From NCBI GenBank assembly GCA_001800905.1, contig MGWH01000003.1, forward strand, positions 190,968 through 254,967: DNA of 64,000 bases, given 5' to 3'. This DNA comes from Flavobacteria bacterium GWA2_35_26. Its GTDB lineage: Bacteria; Bacteroidota; Bacteroidia; Flavobacteriales; Flavobacteriaceae. Shown here one piece after another: positions 16,282-25,482 of the stretch; within the stretch, counting starts at the first letter, position 1; the number at the start of each line of letters is the position of its first letter. The position numbers and the translations under genes were made by a program. Under the pieces are notes generated by a model that made no database searches, was not told the origin of the DNA, and was given only the letters and a program-made list of their open reading frames with translations.

Positions 16282-19200
16282 ATGTCACATCAAAATAAAG
16301 AATTCGGCATTTCAAGTTGGGCAGTTGACAATCGTGTCACGGTGTATATCCTGACCTTTATTATTGTCATTGCAGGTTTAACTGCTTACATCAATATGCC
16401 TCGTGAAGATTTTCCAGAAATCATCGAGAACAAAATTTATATCTCCTCTGTATTCCCAGGAAACTCAGCTGAAGATGTAGAAAAATTAGTTATCAAACCA
16501 CTTGAAAAACAAATTAAAAATATCAGTGGAGTTGATAAAGTAACATCCAGTTCATTTCAAGATTACGGAATGATTATCGCTGAGTTTTCAGATGATGTTT
16601 CGGTGGAACAAGCCAAACAAAAGATCAAAGACAAAGTAGATAATGCAAAAGCAGATACCGATTGGCCAAATATGGACAATGGTAGCAAAGTGGAGCCTAA
16701 TGTGTTTGAATTAAACATCTCTGAGGAAGTGCCTATTTTGAATATCAACTTACAGGGGAATTATACTACCCAACAGTTAAAAAAATATGGTGAATTACTA
16801 CAAGATGATATCGAAGAAATTTCGGAAATCAAAAAAGTAGACATTTTGGGTGTCGATGATAAAGAAGTTGAAATTGCAGTAGATATCTTCAAAATGACAG
16901 CGGCTCAAGTTACTTTTGACGACATTCAAAACGCAGTGAAATACGAAAACATGACCCTTTCTGGAGGAAATTTAACTTCGCAAGGATCTCGTAACAACAT
17001 TCGAATTGTCGGTGAATTTAAAGACCCAAAAGAGTTAGAAAACATCATCGTAAAATCGTTTGGTGGAACTGTATATCTTAAAAACATTGCGACAGTTAGT
17101 TTTAAAGAAAAAGAAAAAACAACCTATGCTCGTGAAAAAGGAACCGAAGTAGTAATGTTGAACGTTAAAAAACGTTCCAATCAAAACATGATTTCGGCTA
17201 TTGATCAGGTAAAAGAAAGAGTAGCTTTAGCGCAAGAAACTTATTTGCCTAAAAACTTAAAAGTAGAATTAACAAGCGATCAATCGTCTCGTGTAGAACA
17301 CCAAGTAGATGAGTTATCAAACCACATCATTTTCGGAATCATTCTGGTTATGATTGTGTTAATGTTTACTATGGGATTGCGTAACTCTTTATTTGTGGGA
17401 GCTGCTATTCCATTGTCTATGATGATTGCCTTTGCCATTCTCTCTATGTTTGGGTTAACCCTAAACACTATGGTGCTTTTTGGTTTGGTTATGGGATTAG
17501 GAATGCTGGTAGATGACGGTATTGTGGTAGTGGATAATGTGTATGCCAATATGCAAAAAGGGATGACTCGAATACAGGCTTCTAAAGTGGGAATTGGAGA
17601 AATTGCTTGGCCTGTAATTTCGTCAACTGCAACTACTTTGATGGCCTTTTTACCTTTTGCTCTTTGGCCAGGAACCATGGGTAAATTCATGAAATATTTC
17701 CCAATCACATTAACGGTAACCTTAACAGGATCTTTATTTGTAGCGATGGTAATCAACGCTGCTATGACGGGAGGTTCTATGGCTTTAGAAGATAAAAACA
17801 TTAAGAAAAAAAGCTTGCGTTTTTATTCTATTCTATTCATTGGTTTAGGTGTTTTATTTGCCGTGCCTGGAAATATGTACGACAGCAAATTATTAAGAGG
17901 TTTAGGTCATTTATTATTTATTTCGGTTGGATTAATGTGGTTGTACTATTGGAAAGTATTCCAATGGACGCAAGATTTTCAGTACAGCTTTTTCCCAAGA
18001 ATGGAAGAAAAATACAAAATCTTTTTAGCCAAAATTTTGTCTGGAAAAACGGCTTGGAAAGCCTTTGGCGGAATTATTGTTTTGCTTTTCTTTTCATTTA
18101 TTCTTTTAGGAATTTTCCCAAGAAAAGTATTGTTCTTTCCTGATAATATTCCAAATCAAGCCATTGCTTATATTGAATATCCTCAAGGAACTTCAATCGA
18201 AAAAACGAATAAAGCAACACTATTTGTAGAGAAACAAATTATTCAAATTTTAGAAAAATATGTTGACCCTGCTACCGACAAAAATTTTATGGCGGAATCG
18301 ATTATTTCGCAAGTGGGTGTGGGTGCTGGTAATCCAAATGTAGACGCTGGATCAGCTTCTGAAACACCTTACAAAGGAAAAGTAACAGTAAGCTTCTCTG
18401 AATTTAAATTTAGAAAAGGCATCAATACTTCTGATATTTTAGAAGAAATCAGAAGTAAAGTTACCGGAATTGCTGGTGCTACCGTAACTGTAGAAAAAGA
18501 TGCAAACGGACCGCCTGCAGGCTACCCAATTAGTATTCAATTAACAGGAGCTGATTACGAACAGATGTTGACTGAAGCCGACAAAATGATCGCTTTTATT
18601 GATTCTAAAAACATTCCGGGTATCGAAAAATTAAGTATCGATATCAATAAAGAAAGTCCAGAATTAGAAGTAAAAGTAGATCGTGCCAATGCAGGAAGTA
18701 TGGGTATTTCTACTGGCCAATTAGGTTTCAACTTACGACGTTCAGTTTACGGACAAGAAATATCGACTTACAAAGAAGGCGATGACGATTATAATATTGT
18801 CATGCGCATGCAAGACGACCAACGTAAAAACGAAAACATCCTTTTCAACCAATCGATGACGTTTAGAAACCCAAGTAATGGTCAAATTATGCAAGTGCCT
18901 ATTTCTGCGGTTTCACAAACGGAGAAAACCAATACGTACAATCAGATCAAGAGAAAGAATCACAAACGCATTATGACCATTTATTCGAATGTGTTAACAG
19001 GTTATAATGGGGATGAGATTACGAATCAGATTAAAGAAGAACTGAAAAGTTATAACCTTCCAAAAAGTGTGAGTTATTCCTTCTCAGGAGTACAAGAGGA
19101 ACAAGGTAAAAACCAAAGTTTCTTGATGTATGCCTTGTTTTTAGCTTTGGCTGGAATTACCATTATTATTGTGTTACAATTTAATTCGGTGTCAAAAACA

Positions 19201-19755
19201 ATGATCATCATGTTCACTGTATTGTTGAGTTTTAGTGGTGTTTTCTATGGTTATGTAATTGCCAATATGGATTTTGTGATCTTAATGACCATGATGGGAA
19301 TTATCTCACTAGCTGGAGTTGTGGTGAAAAACGGTATCGTATTAATGGACTTCTTTGTCTTATTATTAGACAAAAAAGTAGCTGATAAAAAACTAGAGAG
19401 CCATGACGATTTAAGCTTAGAAGAAATTAAAGAAGTAATTATCGAATCAGGAAAATCAAGATTGCGTCCGGTTTTATTAACGGCTTTAACTGCTATCTTG
19501 GGATTAATTCCATTAGCAATCGGATTGAACTTTGACTTCTTTACTTTAGTAACTGATTTCAACCCACATTTCTTTATGGGTGGAGATAATGTGATGTTCT
19601 GGGGACCTTTGGCTTGGACCATTATCTTCGGATTAACCTATGCAACAGTCTTAACTTTAGTAATGGTACCGGTAATGTTTTATTTGGTAAAACGAACTAA
19701 ATACTGGTTGCGTGACCGACGCAACAAAAGAAATCAAGAGGCTTTAGCGGAATAA
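16282..19755 (+). CDS. RND family efflux permease
   Basis: Proton-driven inner-membrane pump of the tripartite system. Its 1157 residues (about 100 more than AcrB) begin with SSWAVDNRVTVYILTFIIVIA, with the classic NMPREDFPEI segment. The second membrane bundle begins near residue 345 and holds GLVMGLGMLVDDGIVVVDN, whose acidic pair is the proton relay. The periplasmic porter domain repeats around residues 640-950. An extra hydrophobic stretch near 510-555 accounts for part of the added length. Substrate unknown; organic solvents, drugs or lipids are all possible. Confidence 0.94.
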   Translation: MSHQNKEFGISSWAVDNRVTVYILTFIIVIAGLTAYINMPREDFPEIIENKIYISSVFPGNSAEDVEKLVIKPLEKQIKNISGVDKVTSSSFQDYGMIIAEFSDDVSVEQAKQKIKDKVDNAKADTDWPNMDNGSKVEPNVFELNISEEVPILNINLQGNYTTQQLKKYGELLQDDIEEISEIKKVDILGVDDKEVEIAVDIFKMTAAQVTFDDIQNAVKYENMTLSGGNLTSQGSRNNIRIVGEFKDPKELENIIVKSFGGTVYLKNIATVSFKEKEKTTYAREKGTEVVMLNVKKRSNQNMISAIDQVKERVALAQETYLPKNLKVELTSDQSSRVEHQVDELSNHIIFGIILVMIVLMFTMGLRNSLFVGAAIPLSMMIAFAILSMFGLTLNTMVLFGLVMGLGMLVDDGIVVVDNVYANMQKGMTRIQASKVGIGEIAWPVISSTATTLMAFLPFALWPGTMGKFMKYFPITLTVTLTGSLFVAMVINAAMTGGSMALEDKNIKKKSLRFYSILFIGLGVLFAVPGNMYDSKLLRGLGHLLFISVGLMWLYYWKVFQWTQDFQYSFFPRMEEKYKIFLAKILSGKTAWKAFGGIIVLLFFSFILLGIFPRKVLFFPDNIPNQAIAYIEYPQGTSIEKTNKATLFVEKQIIQILEKYVDPATDKNFMAESIISQVGVGAGNPNVDAGSASETPYKGKVTVSFSEFKFRKGINTSDILEEIRSKVTGIAGATVTVEKDANGPPAGYPISIQLTGADYEQMLTEADKMIAFIDSKNIPGIEKLSIDINKESPELEVKVDRANAGSMGISTGQLGFNLRRSVYGQEISTYKEGDDDYNIVMRMQDDQRKNENILFNQSMTFRNPSNGQIMQVPISAVSQTEKTNTYNQIKRKNHKRIMTIYSNVLTGYNGDEITNQIKEELKSYNLPKSVSYSFSGVQEEQGKNQSFLMYALFLALAGITIIIVLQFNSVSKTMIIMFTVLLSFSGVFYGYVIANMDFVILMTMMGIISLAGVVVKNGIVLMDFFVLLLDKKVADKKLESHDDLSLEEIKEVIIESGKSRLRPVLLTALTAILGLIPLAIGLNFDFFTLVTDFNPHFFMGGDNVMFWGPLAWTIIFGLTYATVLTLVMVPVMFYLVKRTKYWLRDRRNKRNQEALAE

Positions 19756-19781
19756 TAAATGTTTAAATAGAGTTAATAAAG

Positions 19782-19813
19782 AACCTGCAAACTAAAATTT
19801 GCAGGTTTTTTTA
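19782..19813 (+). terminator. Intrinsic terminator of the efflux operon
   Basis: A 10-bp stem (aacctgcaaa with tttgcaggtt), 6-base loop and a following T run, 26 bases past the pump stop codon. Confidence 0.88.
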
Positions 19814-19852
19814 TTCTTATAATTTTATCCTGCATTTATTCATAATTAGTCC

Positions 19853-19860
19853 TAAATTTG
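19853..19860 (+). promoter_or_regulatory. Putative aspS promoter -7 box
   Basis: TAAATTTG matches TAnnTTTG, 19 bases before the aspS ATG. The -33 TTG is not obvious. Confidence 0.5.
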
Positions 19861-19879
19861 CATTCAAATATTTTTAATC

Positions 19880-21634
19880 ATGTACAGAAGTCATAACTGT
19901 GGCGAATTAAACGCCTCACATATCAATACAGAAGTAACTTTAGCAGGTTGGGTTCAAAAATCACGCGATAAAGGATTCATGAACTGGGTCGATTTACGCG
20001 ACCGTTATGGAATAACCCAATTAATTTTTGACGAAAGTCGTACCGAAAAAACGGTTTTTGAATTGGCTAAAACCCTTGGACGCGAATTTGTAATTCAAGT
20101 AAAAGGTACTGTGATTGAGCGTGAATCAAAAAATACAACCATCCCAACCGGAGAAATTGAGATTTTGGTTTCAGAGATGACTATTTTGAATGCGGCCTTA
20201 ACTCCTCCTTTCACGATTGAAGATGAAACAGACGGCGGTGAAGACATCCGAATGAAATACCGCTACCTTGACATTCGAAGAAATCCAGTAAAAAACAGTT
20301 TGCTTTTCCGTCACAAAGTGGCCATGGAAGTACGTAAATACCTTTCTGATTTGGATTTTTGCGAAGTAGAAACACCCTATTTAATCAAATCAACTCCGGA
20401 AGGAGCGCGTGATTTTGTGGTGCCTTCGCGCATGAACGAAGGACAATTTTATGCTTTACCACAATCGCCACAAACTTTCAAACAATTGTTGATGGTAGGT
20501 GGAATGGACAAGTATTTCCAGATTGTAAAATGTTTCCGTGACGAAGATTTGCGTGCCGACAGACAACCCGAGTTTACTCAAATTGACTGCGAAATGGCCT
20601 TTGTAGAACAGGAAGATATTTTGAATGTTTTTGAAGGACTAACACGCCATTTATTAAAAGAAATTAAAGGTGTTGAAGTAGCTAAATTCCCAAGAATTAC
20701 CTACGACTACGCCATGAAAACCTACGGAAATGACAAGCCAGACATTCGTTTCGGAATGGAATTTGGCGAACTAAATACCGTAGCACAACATAAGGATTTC
20801 CCAGTATTTAATTCCGCTGAATTAGTAGTAGGAATCGCAGTTCCAGGAGCTGGAAACTACACTCGAAAAGAAATTGATGCTTTAATTGATTGGGTAAAAC
20901 GCCCTCAAATAGGCGCTTTAGGAATGGTCTATGTAAAATGCAACGACGATGGCACCTACAAATCATCCGTAGATAAATTTTACGATCAAGATGATTTGGC
21001 TCAATGGGCCAAAGCTACGCAAGCACAAGCTGGTGATATGATTTTTGTATTATCAGGACCTGCAAACAAAACCAGAGGCCAATTATCAGCTTTACGAATG
21101 GAGTTAGCAACTCGTTTAGGTTTGAGAAAACCAGACGAATTTGCACCATTATGGGTGGTAGATTTTCCTTTATTAGAATTAGATGAAGAAAGTGGACGTT
21201 ACCATGCGATGCACCATCCCTTTACTTCTCCTAAACCAGAAGATATGGGCTTATTAGCAACTGATCCAGGAAAAGTTCGTGCAAATGCCTATGATATGGT
21301 ATTGAACGGGAATGAAATTGGCGGAGGTTCAATTCGTATTCACGATAAAGCCACACAAGAATTGATGTTCAAATATTTAGGATTTACCCCTGAAGAAGCT
21401 AAAGCTCAATTTGGATTCTTGATGGATGCCTTCCAATTTGGCGCACCTCCTCACGGTGGATTAGCCTTTGGATTGGACCGATTAGTCGCTATTTTAGGAG
21501 GACAAGAAACCATTCGTGACTTTATTGCTTTCCCAAAAAACAATTCGGGACGCGATGTGATGATTGACGCACCTTCAACTATTGATGACGCACAATTGAA
21601 AGAATTACACATTCAATTGAATATTCAAGCGTAG
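19880..21634 (+). CDS. aspS: Aspartyl-tRNA synthetase
   Basis: Class II synthetase charging tRNA-Asp. The 584-residue length fits the bacterial form with a GAD insertion. An N-terminal OB-fold anticodon-binding domain (1-110) is followed by motif 2 [19 protein letters not shown] (about 216-234), the insertion domain (about 280-420) and motif 3 [14 protein letters not shown] (about 534-547). Single gene with its own promoter, after the efflux terminator. Whether it also charges tRNA-Asn cannot be settled from this window. Confidence 0.97.
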   Translation: MYRSHNCGELNASHINTEVTLAGWVQKSRDKGFMNWVDLRDRYGITQLIFDESRTEKTVFELAKTLGREFVIQVKGTVIERESKNTTIPTGEIEILVSEMTILNAALTPPFTIEDETDGGEDIRMKYRYLDIRRNPVKNSLLFRHKVAMEVRKYLSDLDFCEVETPYLIKSTPEGARDFVVPSRMNEGQFYALPQSPQTFKQLLMVGGMDKYFQIVKCFRDEDLRADRQPEFTQIDCEMAFVEQEDILNVFEGLTRHLLKEIKGVEVAKFPRITYDYAMKTYGNDKPDIRFGMEFGELNTVAQHKDFPVFNSAELVVGIAVPGAGNYTRKEIDALIDWVKRPQIGALGMVYVKCNDDGTYKSSVDKFYDQDDLAQWAKATQAQAGDMIFVLSGPANKTRGQLSALRMELATRLGLRKPDEFAPLWVVDFPLLELDEESGRYHAMHHPFTSPKPEDMGLLATDPGKVRANAYDMVLNGNEIGGGSIRIHDKATQELMFKYLGFTPEEAKAQFGFLMDAFQFGAPPHGGLAFGLDRLVAILGGQETIRDFIAFPKNNSGRDVMIDAPSTIDDAQLKELHIQLNIQA

Positions 21635-21693
21635 TTGAACTGATAATTTAGTCAGAAAACGTTGAAAATCAATATTTTTGCAAAATAAAAATC

Positions 21694-21730
21694 AAAAACG
21701 TTTTTCGTATTATATTTAATACTACATTTG
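21694..21730 (+). promoter_or_regulatory. Putative cold shock gene promoter with palindrome
   Basis: TACATTTG at 21723-21730 is a full -7 match, 29 bases before the ATG. A 12-bp perfect palindrome, AAAAACGTTTTT, at 21694-21705 covers the expected -33 region. It could be an operator or just an AT-rich upstream element. Confidence 0.45.
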
Positions 21731-21759
21731 TTCTATTATAAATTATTATTACTATTACA

Positions 21760-21954
21760 ATGCGTACAGGTACAGTTAAATTTTTTAATGAATCAAAAGG
21801 TTATGGATTCATTACGGACGAAGAAACAGGAAAAGACATCTTCGTTCATGCATCAGGAATCACAGCGGAAGAATTACGCGAAGGTGACAGAGTGAGCTAC
21901 GTAGAAGAAGAAGGAAGAAAAGGAAAAGTAGCTGCACAAGTAGCTGTTATCTAA
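21760..21954 (+). CDS. Cold shock protein (CspA family)
   Basis: A 64-residue single OB-fold nucleic-acid-binding protein. RNP1 is KGYGFIT (residues 13-19) and RNP2 is DIFVHAS (27-33). Family members melt RNA secondary structure and are often induced by cold or stationary phase. Stand-alone gene with its own promoter and a strong terminator. Confidence 0.95.
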   Translation: MRTGTVKFFNESKGYGFITDEETGKDIFVHASGITAEELREGDRVSYVEEEGRKGKVAAQVAVI

Positions 21955-21990
21955 GCTGAAAAAAATATTTTTTTAGCCTGAGAATGGTCT

Positions 21991-22023
21991 AAACGCCCCG
22001 ATAAATATCGGGGCGTTTTTTTG
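21991..22023 (+). terminator. Intrinsic terminator of the cold shock gene
   Basis: A 12-bp GC-rich stem (aaacgccccgat with atcggggcgttt), 3-nt loop region aaa/t and a following T run; 36 bases past the stop. Confidence 0.9.
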
Positions 22024-22135
22024 TTTATTGTTTTTTTAAACTCCTTAAACACTAACATCAACCACCTCTTTATTTATAATCAATAAAAATAAGCTATTTT
22101 TTAGATTTTTAGTACGATTAAATTCGGATTTCCGC

Positions 22136-22166
22136 TTGTGTTTTAATTAGTTGAAAGTTATCTTTG
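22136..22166 (+). promoter_or_regulatory. nuo operon promoter
   Basis: TTG at 22136-22138 and TATCTTTG at 22159-22166, 20 bases apart, match the Bacteroidota consensus at both boxes. Transcription should start near 22172, after the upstream in-frame ATG at 22151, which supports the nuoA start at 22199. Confidence 0.75.
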
Positions 22167-22198
22167 TGGCTAAAATTCAACAAAAAATCCAAATAATT

Positions 22199-22564
22199 AT
22201 GCAATCAGAACAATTGAATTATATTCCAATTTTCATGCAGCTGCTTTTAGCGGTTGGTTTTGTGGCAGGTACCATATTTGTTTCTGGAAAGTTAGGTCCA
22301 AAAAGAACCTCTCAATCCAAAGACAAAAACTTTGAATGTGGTATTGAATCAGTAGGAAATGCACGTATTCCTTTCTCTGTAAAATATTTTGTCGTAGCGA
22401 TCCTTTTCGTATTATTCGATGTGGAAGTTATTTTCTTATATCCTTGGGCAATCAACTTCAAAGAATTAGGAATAGAAGGGATGATTAAAATGGTCGTTTT
22501 CATGCTTTTGTTGTTAGTAGGATTCTTCTACATCATCAAGAAAAAAGCACTAGACTGGGAATAA
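22199..22564 (+). CDS. nuoA: NADH-quinone oxidoreductase subunit A
   Basis: Membrane subunit of complex I. Started at ATG 22199 (MQSEQLNYIP), since the earlier ATG at 22151 lies within the promoter. 121 residues, three transmembrane helices, and the conserved loop KNFECGIESVGNARIPFSVKYF with FDVEVIFLYPWA after it. First of 14 nuo genes. Confidence 0.95.
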   Translation: MQSEQLNYIPIFMQLLLAVGFVAGTIFVSGKLGPKRTSQSKDKNFECGIESVGNARIPFSVKYFVVAILFVLFDVEVIFLYPWAINFKELGIEGMIKMVVFMLLLLVGFFYIIKKKALDWE

Positions 22565-22604
22565 TTAATTTAAAAGTATCAATTCAAAAAAATACGAATT
22601 CGAA

Positions 22605-23153
22605 ATGAGTAATTCAAAAACAACAATGGTAGCACCGCCGGAAGGAGTTGTAGGAGAAGGTTTCTTCGCTACAAAGCTAAATGATGTAGTAGGTTTGGCT
22701 CGTGCCAATTCACTTTGGCCTTTGCCTTTTGCAACATCTTGTTGCGGAATTGAATTTATGGCCACTATGGCTTCGCACTATGACCTAGCTCGTTTTGGTT
22801 CTGAGCGTGTGAGTTTTTCTCCACGTCAAGCCGATATGTTAATGGTTATGGGAACTATTTCTAAAAAAATGGCGCCAATTTTACGTCAGGTGTACGAACA
22901 AATGTCAGAACCTCGTTGGGTAATCGCCGTTGGCGCTTGTGCTTCTTCAGGAGGTATTTTTGACACCTACTCTGTGCTACAAGGAATTGACAAAGTAATT
23001 CCAGTAGACGTTTATGTTCCGGGTTGTCCTCCAAGACCTGAGCAAATTGTAGACGGCGTTATGAAATTGCAAGAAATCGTGAAAAACGAATCTGTTAGAA
23101 GAAGAAGTTCTCCAGAGTACCAAGAATTATTAGCTTCTTATAATATCAAATAA
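22605..23153 (+). CDS. nuoB: NADH-quinone oxidoreductase subunit B
   Basis: Carries the N2 [4Fe-4S] cluster that passes electrons to quinone. 182 residues with adjacent cysteines in ATSCCGIEFMA (about residues 44-54), GACASSGGIFDTYS (about 109-122) and VPGCPPRPEQ (about 138-147). Peripheral arm, close to the membrane. Confidence 0.97.
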   Translation: MSNSKTTMVAPPEGVVGEGFFATKLNDVVGLARANSLWPLPFATSCCGIEFMATMASHYDLARFGSERVSFSPRQADMLMVMGTISKKMAPILRQVYEQMSEPRWVIAVGACASSGGIFDTYSVLQGIDKVIPVDVYVPGCPPRPEQIVDGVMKLQEIVKNESVRRRSSPEYQELLASYNIK

Positions 23154-23157
23154 CACG

Positions 23158-23679
23158 ATGGCTTTAGAAACAAACGAAATACAAGAAAAATTAGTAGCCA
23201 CTTTTGGTTCCGATGTTTTTCAATTCAATCAAGAAAAAGATATTTTTTCATTTGAAGTAGCCGCTGACAAAATCACAGCCGTTATCCTTTTCTTAAAAAA
23301 CGATCCTGTTTTACGTTTTCACTTTTTGACTGATTTATGTGGTGTTCATTATCCAGATAATGAAGAAACAAGACAATTTGCTGTAGTATATCATATGCAC
23401 AATTGGTACGAAAACAAAAGAATTAAAATTAAAGCGTTCATCAGCGGGAACAATCCTGAAATCAAAACCGTATCGAATATTTTCTTAAGTTCCAATTGGA
23501 TGGAAAGAGAAACTTATGATTTTTACGGCATCAATTTCATTGGTCACCCACAATTGAAACGTATTTTAAATATGGACGAAATGGTTTCTTTTCCAATGCG
23601 AAAAGAATTCCCAATGGAAGACAGCGGAAGAACAGATAAAGACGATCGTTTCTTCGGAAGAACAACAGCAAATTGCTAA
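23158..23679 (+). CDS. nuoC: NADH-quinone oxidoreductase subunit C
   Basis: 30-kDa-type peripheral subunit of complex I, 173 residues. The signature ERETYDFYGINFIGHPQLKR followed by RILNMDEM and FPMRKEFP lies in the C-terminal third (about residues 119-158). Separate from nuoD here, unlike the nuoCD fusion of E. coli. 4 bases after nuoB. Confidence 0.95.
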   Translation: MALETNEIQEKLVATFGSDVFQFNQEKDIFSFEVAADKITAVILFLKNDPVLRFHFLTDLCGVHYPDNEETRQFAVVYHMHNWYENKRIKIKAFISGNNPEIKTVSNIFLSSNWMERETYDFYGINFIGHPQLKRILNMDEMVSFPMRKEFPMEDSGRTDKDDRFFGRTTANC

Positions 23680-23711
23680 CAAAACAATATATAATTTTTC
23701 ACATTCACTAA

Positions 23712-24947
23712 ATGTCAGAACTATTATTACCACCAGAGCATCGCTATGCTAAAATAATTCAAGAGCGCCATAATGAAGACGGAAGCGAGCTTTCTATTCT
23801 GAACTTGGGGCCAACTCACCCAGCAACACACGGTATTTTTCAAAATATCTTGTTGATGGATGGAGAAAAAATCTTGGAAGCAGAACCAACTATTGGTTAC
23901 ATCCACAGGGCTTTTGAAAAAATTGCAGAAAACCGTCCGTTTTACCAAATTACACCACTTACCGATAGAATGAACTATTGCTCCTCTCCTATTAACAATA
24001 TGGGATGGTGGATGACATTAGAAAAACTATTGGATATTGAAGTGCCAAAAAGAGCGCAATATTTACGTGTTATCGTAATGGAATTATCTCGAATTGCAGA
24101 TCACTTGATTTGTAATTCCATCTTGGGTGTAGATACGGGAGCGTATACTGGTTTCTTGTATGTGTTCCAATTCAGAGAAAAAATTTACGAAATCTACGAA
24201 GAAATTTGTGGGGCACGTTTAACAACCAATATGGGAAGAATTGGTGGTTTCGAAAGAGACTGGTCGCCAGAAGCTTTCCGCAAATTGGAAGTGTTTTTGG
24301 AGGAGTTTCCAGTAGCCTGGAAAGAATTTGAAAACCTATTCGAAAGAAACAGAATTTTTATTGATAGAACCGTAAATGTAGGAGCTATTACTGCGGAACA
24401 AGCAATGGCTTATGGATTTACAGGGCCTAACTTGCGTGCCGCAGGAGTAGATTACGATGTGCGTGTAGCACAACCGTACAGTTCTTACGAAGATTTTGAC
24501 TTTATTGTTCCTGTTGGAAAATCAGGAGATACCTACGATCGTTTTTGCGTTCGTAATGCTGAAGTTTGGGAAAGTATCAGTATCATTCGTCAAGCTTTGG
24601 CGAAATTACCTGAAGGACCTTACCATGCTGATGTTCCAGAATACTACTTGCCTCCAAAAGAAGACGTTTACCATAACATGGAGTCTTTGATTTACCACTT
24701 CAAAATTGTAATGGGTGAAGTTCCAGTTCCAGTAGCTGAAATTTACCATCCAGTTGAAGGTGGAAACGGAGAAATTGGATTCTATTTAGTAACAGACGGA
24801 AGTCGTACCCCTTATAGATTGCATTTCCGCAGACCTTGTTTTATCTATTACCAAGCTTATCCAGAAATGATAAAAGGCGCAATGCTTTCGGATGCCATTG
24901 TAATTTTATCAAGTTTAAATGTTATTGCCGGAGAATTAGACGCATAA
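23712..24947 (+). CDS. nuoD: NADH-quinone oxidoreductase subunit D
   Basis: 49-kDa-type subunit forming the quinone pocket with NuoB. 411 residues with LGPTHPATHGIF (about 32-43; the His/Thr segment lines the quinone site), IGYIHRAFEKIAENR, and DFIVPVGKSGDTYDRF. The C-terminus ILSSLNVIAGELDA is typical of the family. Confidence 0.97.
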   Translation: MSELLLPPEHRYAKIIQERHNEDGSELSILNLGPTHPATHGIFQNILLMDGEKILEAEPTIGYIHRAFEKIAENRPFYQITPLTDRMNYCSSPINNMGWWMTLEKLLDIEVPKRAQYLRVIVMELSRIADHLICNSILGVDTGAYTGFLYVFQFREKIYEIYEEICGARLTTNMGRIGGFERDWSPEAFRKLEVFLEEFPVAWKEFENLFERNRIFIDRTVNVGAITAEQAMAYGFTGPNLRAAGVDYDVRVAQPYSSYEDFDFIVPVGKSGDTYDRFCVRNAEVWESISIIRQALAKLPEGPYHADVPEYYLPPKEDVYHNMESLIYHFKIVMGEVPVPVAEIYHPVEGGNGEIGFYLVTDGSRTPYRLHFRRPCFIYYQAYPEMIKGAMLSDAIVILSSLNVIAGELDA

Positions 24948-24950
24948 ATT

Positions 24951-25481
24951 ATGGAACGTACCTTACACAAACAAGAAATAAATATGACCGAAGCCTTGAT
25001 GAATCGCATCAATGAATTGATTGGTCATTATCCTGAAGAGAACAGAAAATCAGCTTTGATTCCTGTTTTACACGAAGTACAAGACGCACACCAAAACTGG
25101 TTGAGTATTGAATTGATGGATAAAGTGGCTGAAATACTTCACATTAAACCGGTTGAAGTATACGAAGTAGCTACTTTTTACACCATGTTCAATTTAAAAC
25201 CGATTGGAAAATACATGTTTGAATTTTGCCAAACGTCTCCTTGTTGTTTGAATGGAGTCGAAAACCTAATGGACTACACTTGTGAAAAGTTAGGCGTAAA
25301 AGTGGGCGAAATTACTTCAGATGGTCTTTTTGAAGTTCGCGGAGTAGAATGCTTAGGTGCTTGTGGGTATGCTCCAATGATGCAATTAGGCGATTTCTAC
25401 AAAGAGCATTTGAACGAACAAAAAATCGATCAAATTATTGAAGAGGCAAGAGCGGGTAAAATAATCTTACACGATAAATAA
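24951..25481 (+). CDS. nuoE: NADH-quinone oxidoreductase subunit E
   Basis: 24-kDa subunit carrying the N1a [2Fe-2S] cluster at the NADH end. 176 residues. The ligands are in CQTSPCCLNG (about residues 94-103) and ECLGACGYAPMMQ (about 133-145). Begins 3 bases after nuoD. Confidence 0.96.
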   Translation: MERTLHKQEINMTEALMNRINELIGHYPEENRKSALIPVLHEVQDAHQNWLSIELMDKVAEILHIKPVEVYEVATFYTMFNLKPIGKYMFEFCQTSPCCLNGVENLMDYTCEKLGVKVGEITSDGLFEVRGVECLGACGYAPMMQLGDFYKEHLNEQKIDQIIEEARAGKIILHDK

Positions 25482-25482
25482 G

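Noticed and set aside
17280..17801. 173-residue minus-strand frame
   Set aside because: Shadow of the first membrane bundle of the RND pump on the other strand.
22151..22198. Upstream nuoA start at 22151
   Set aside because: It precedes the predicted transcription start, and the extension does not fit NuoA.
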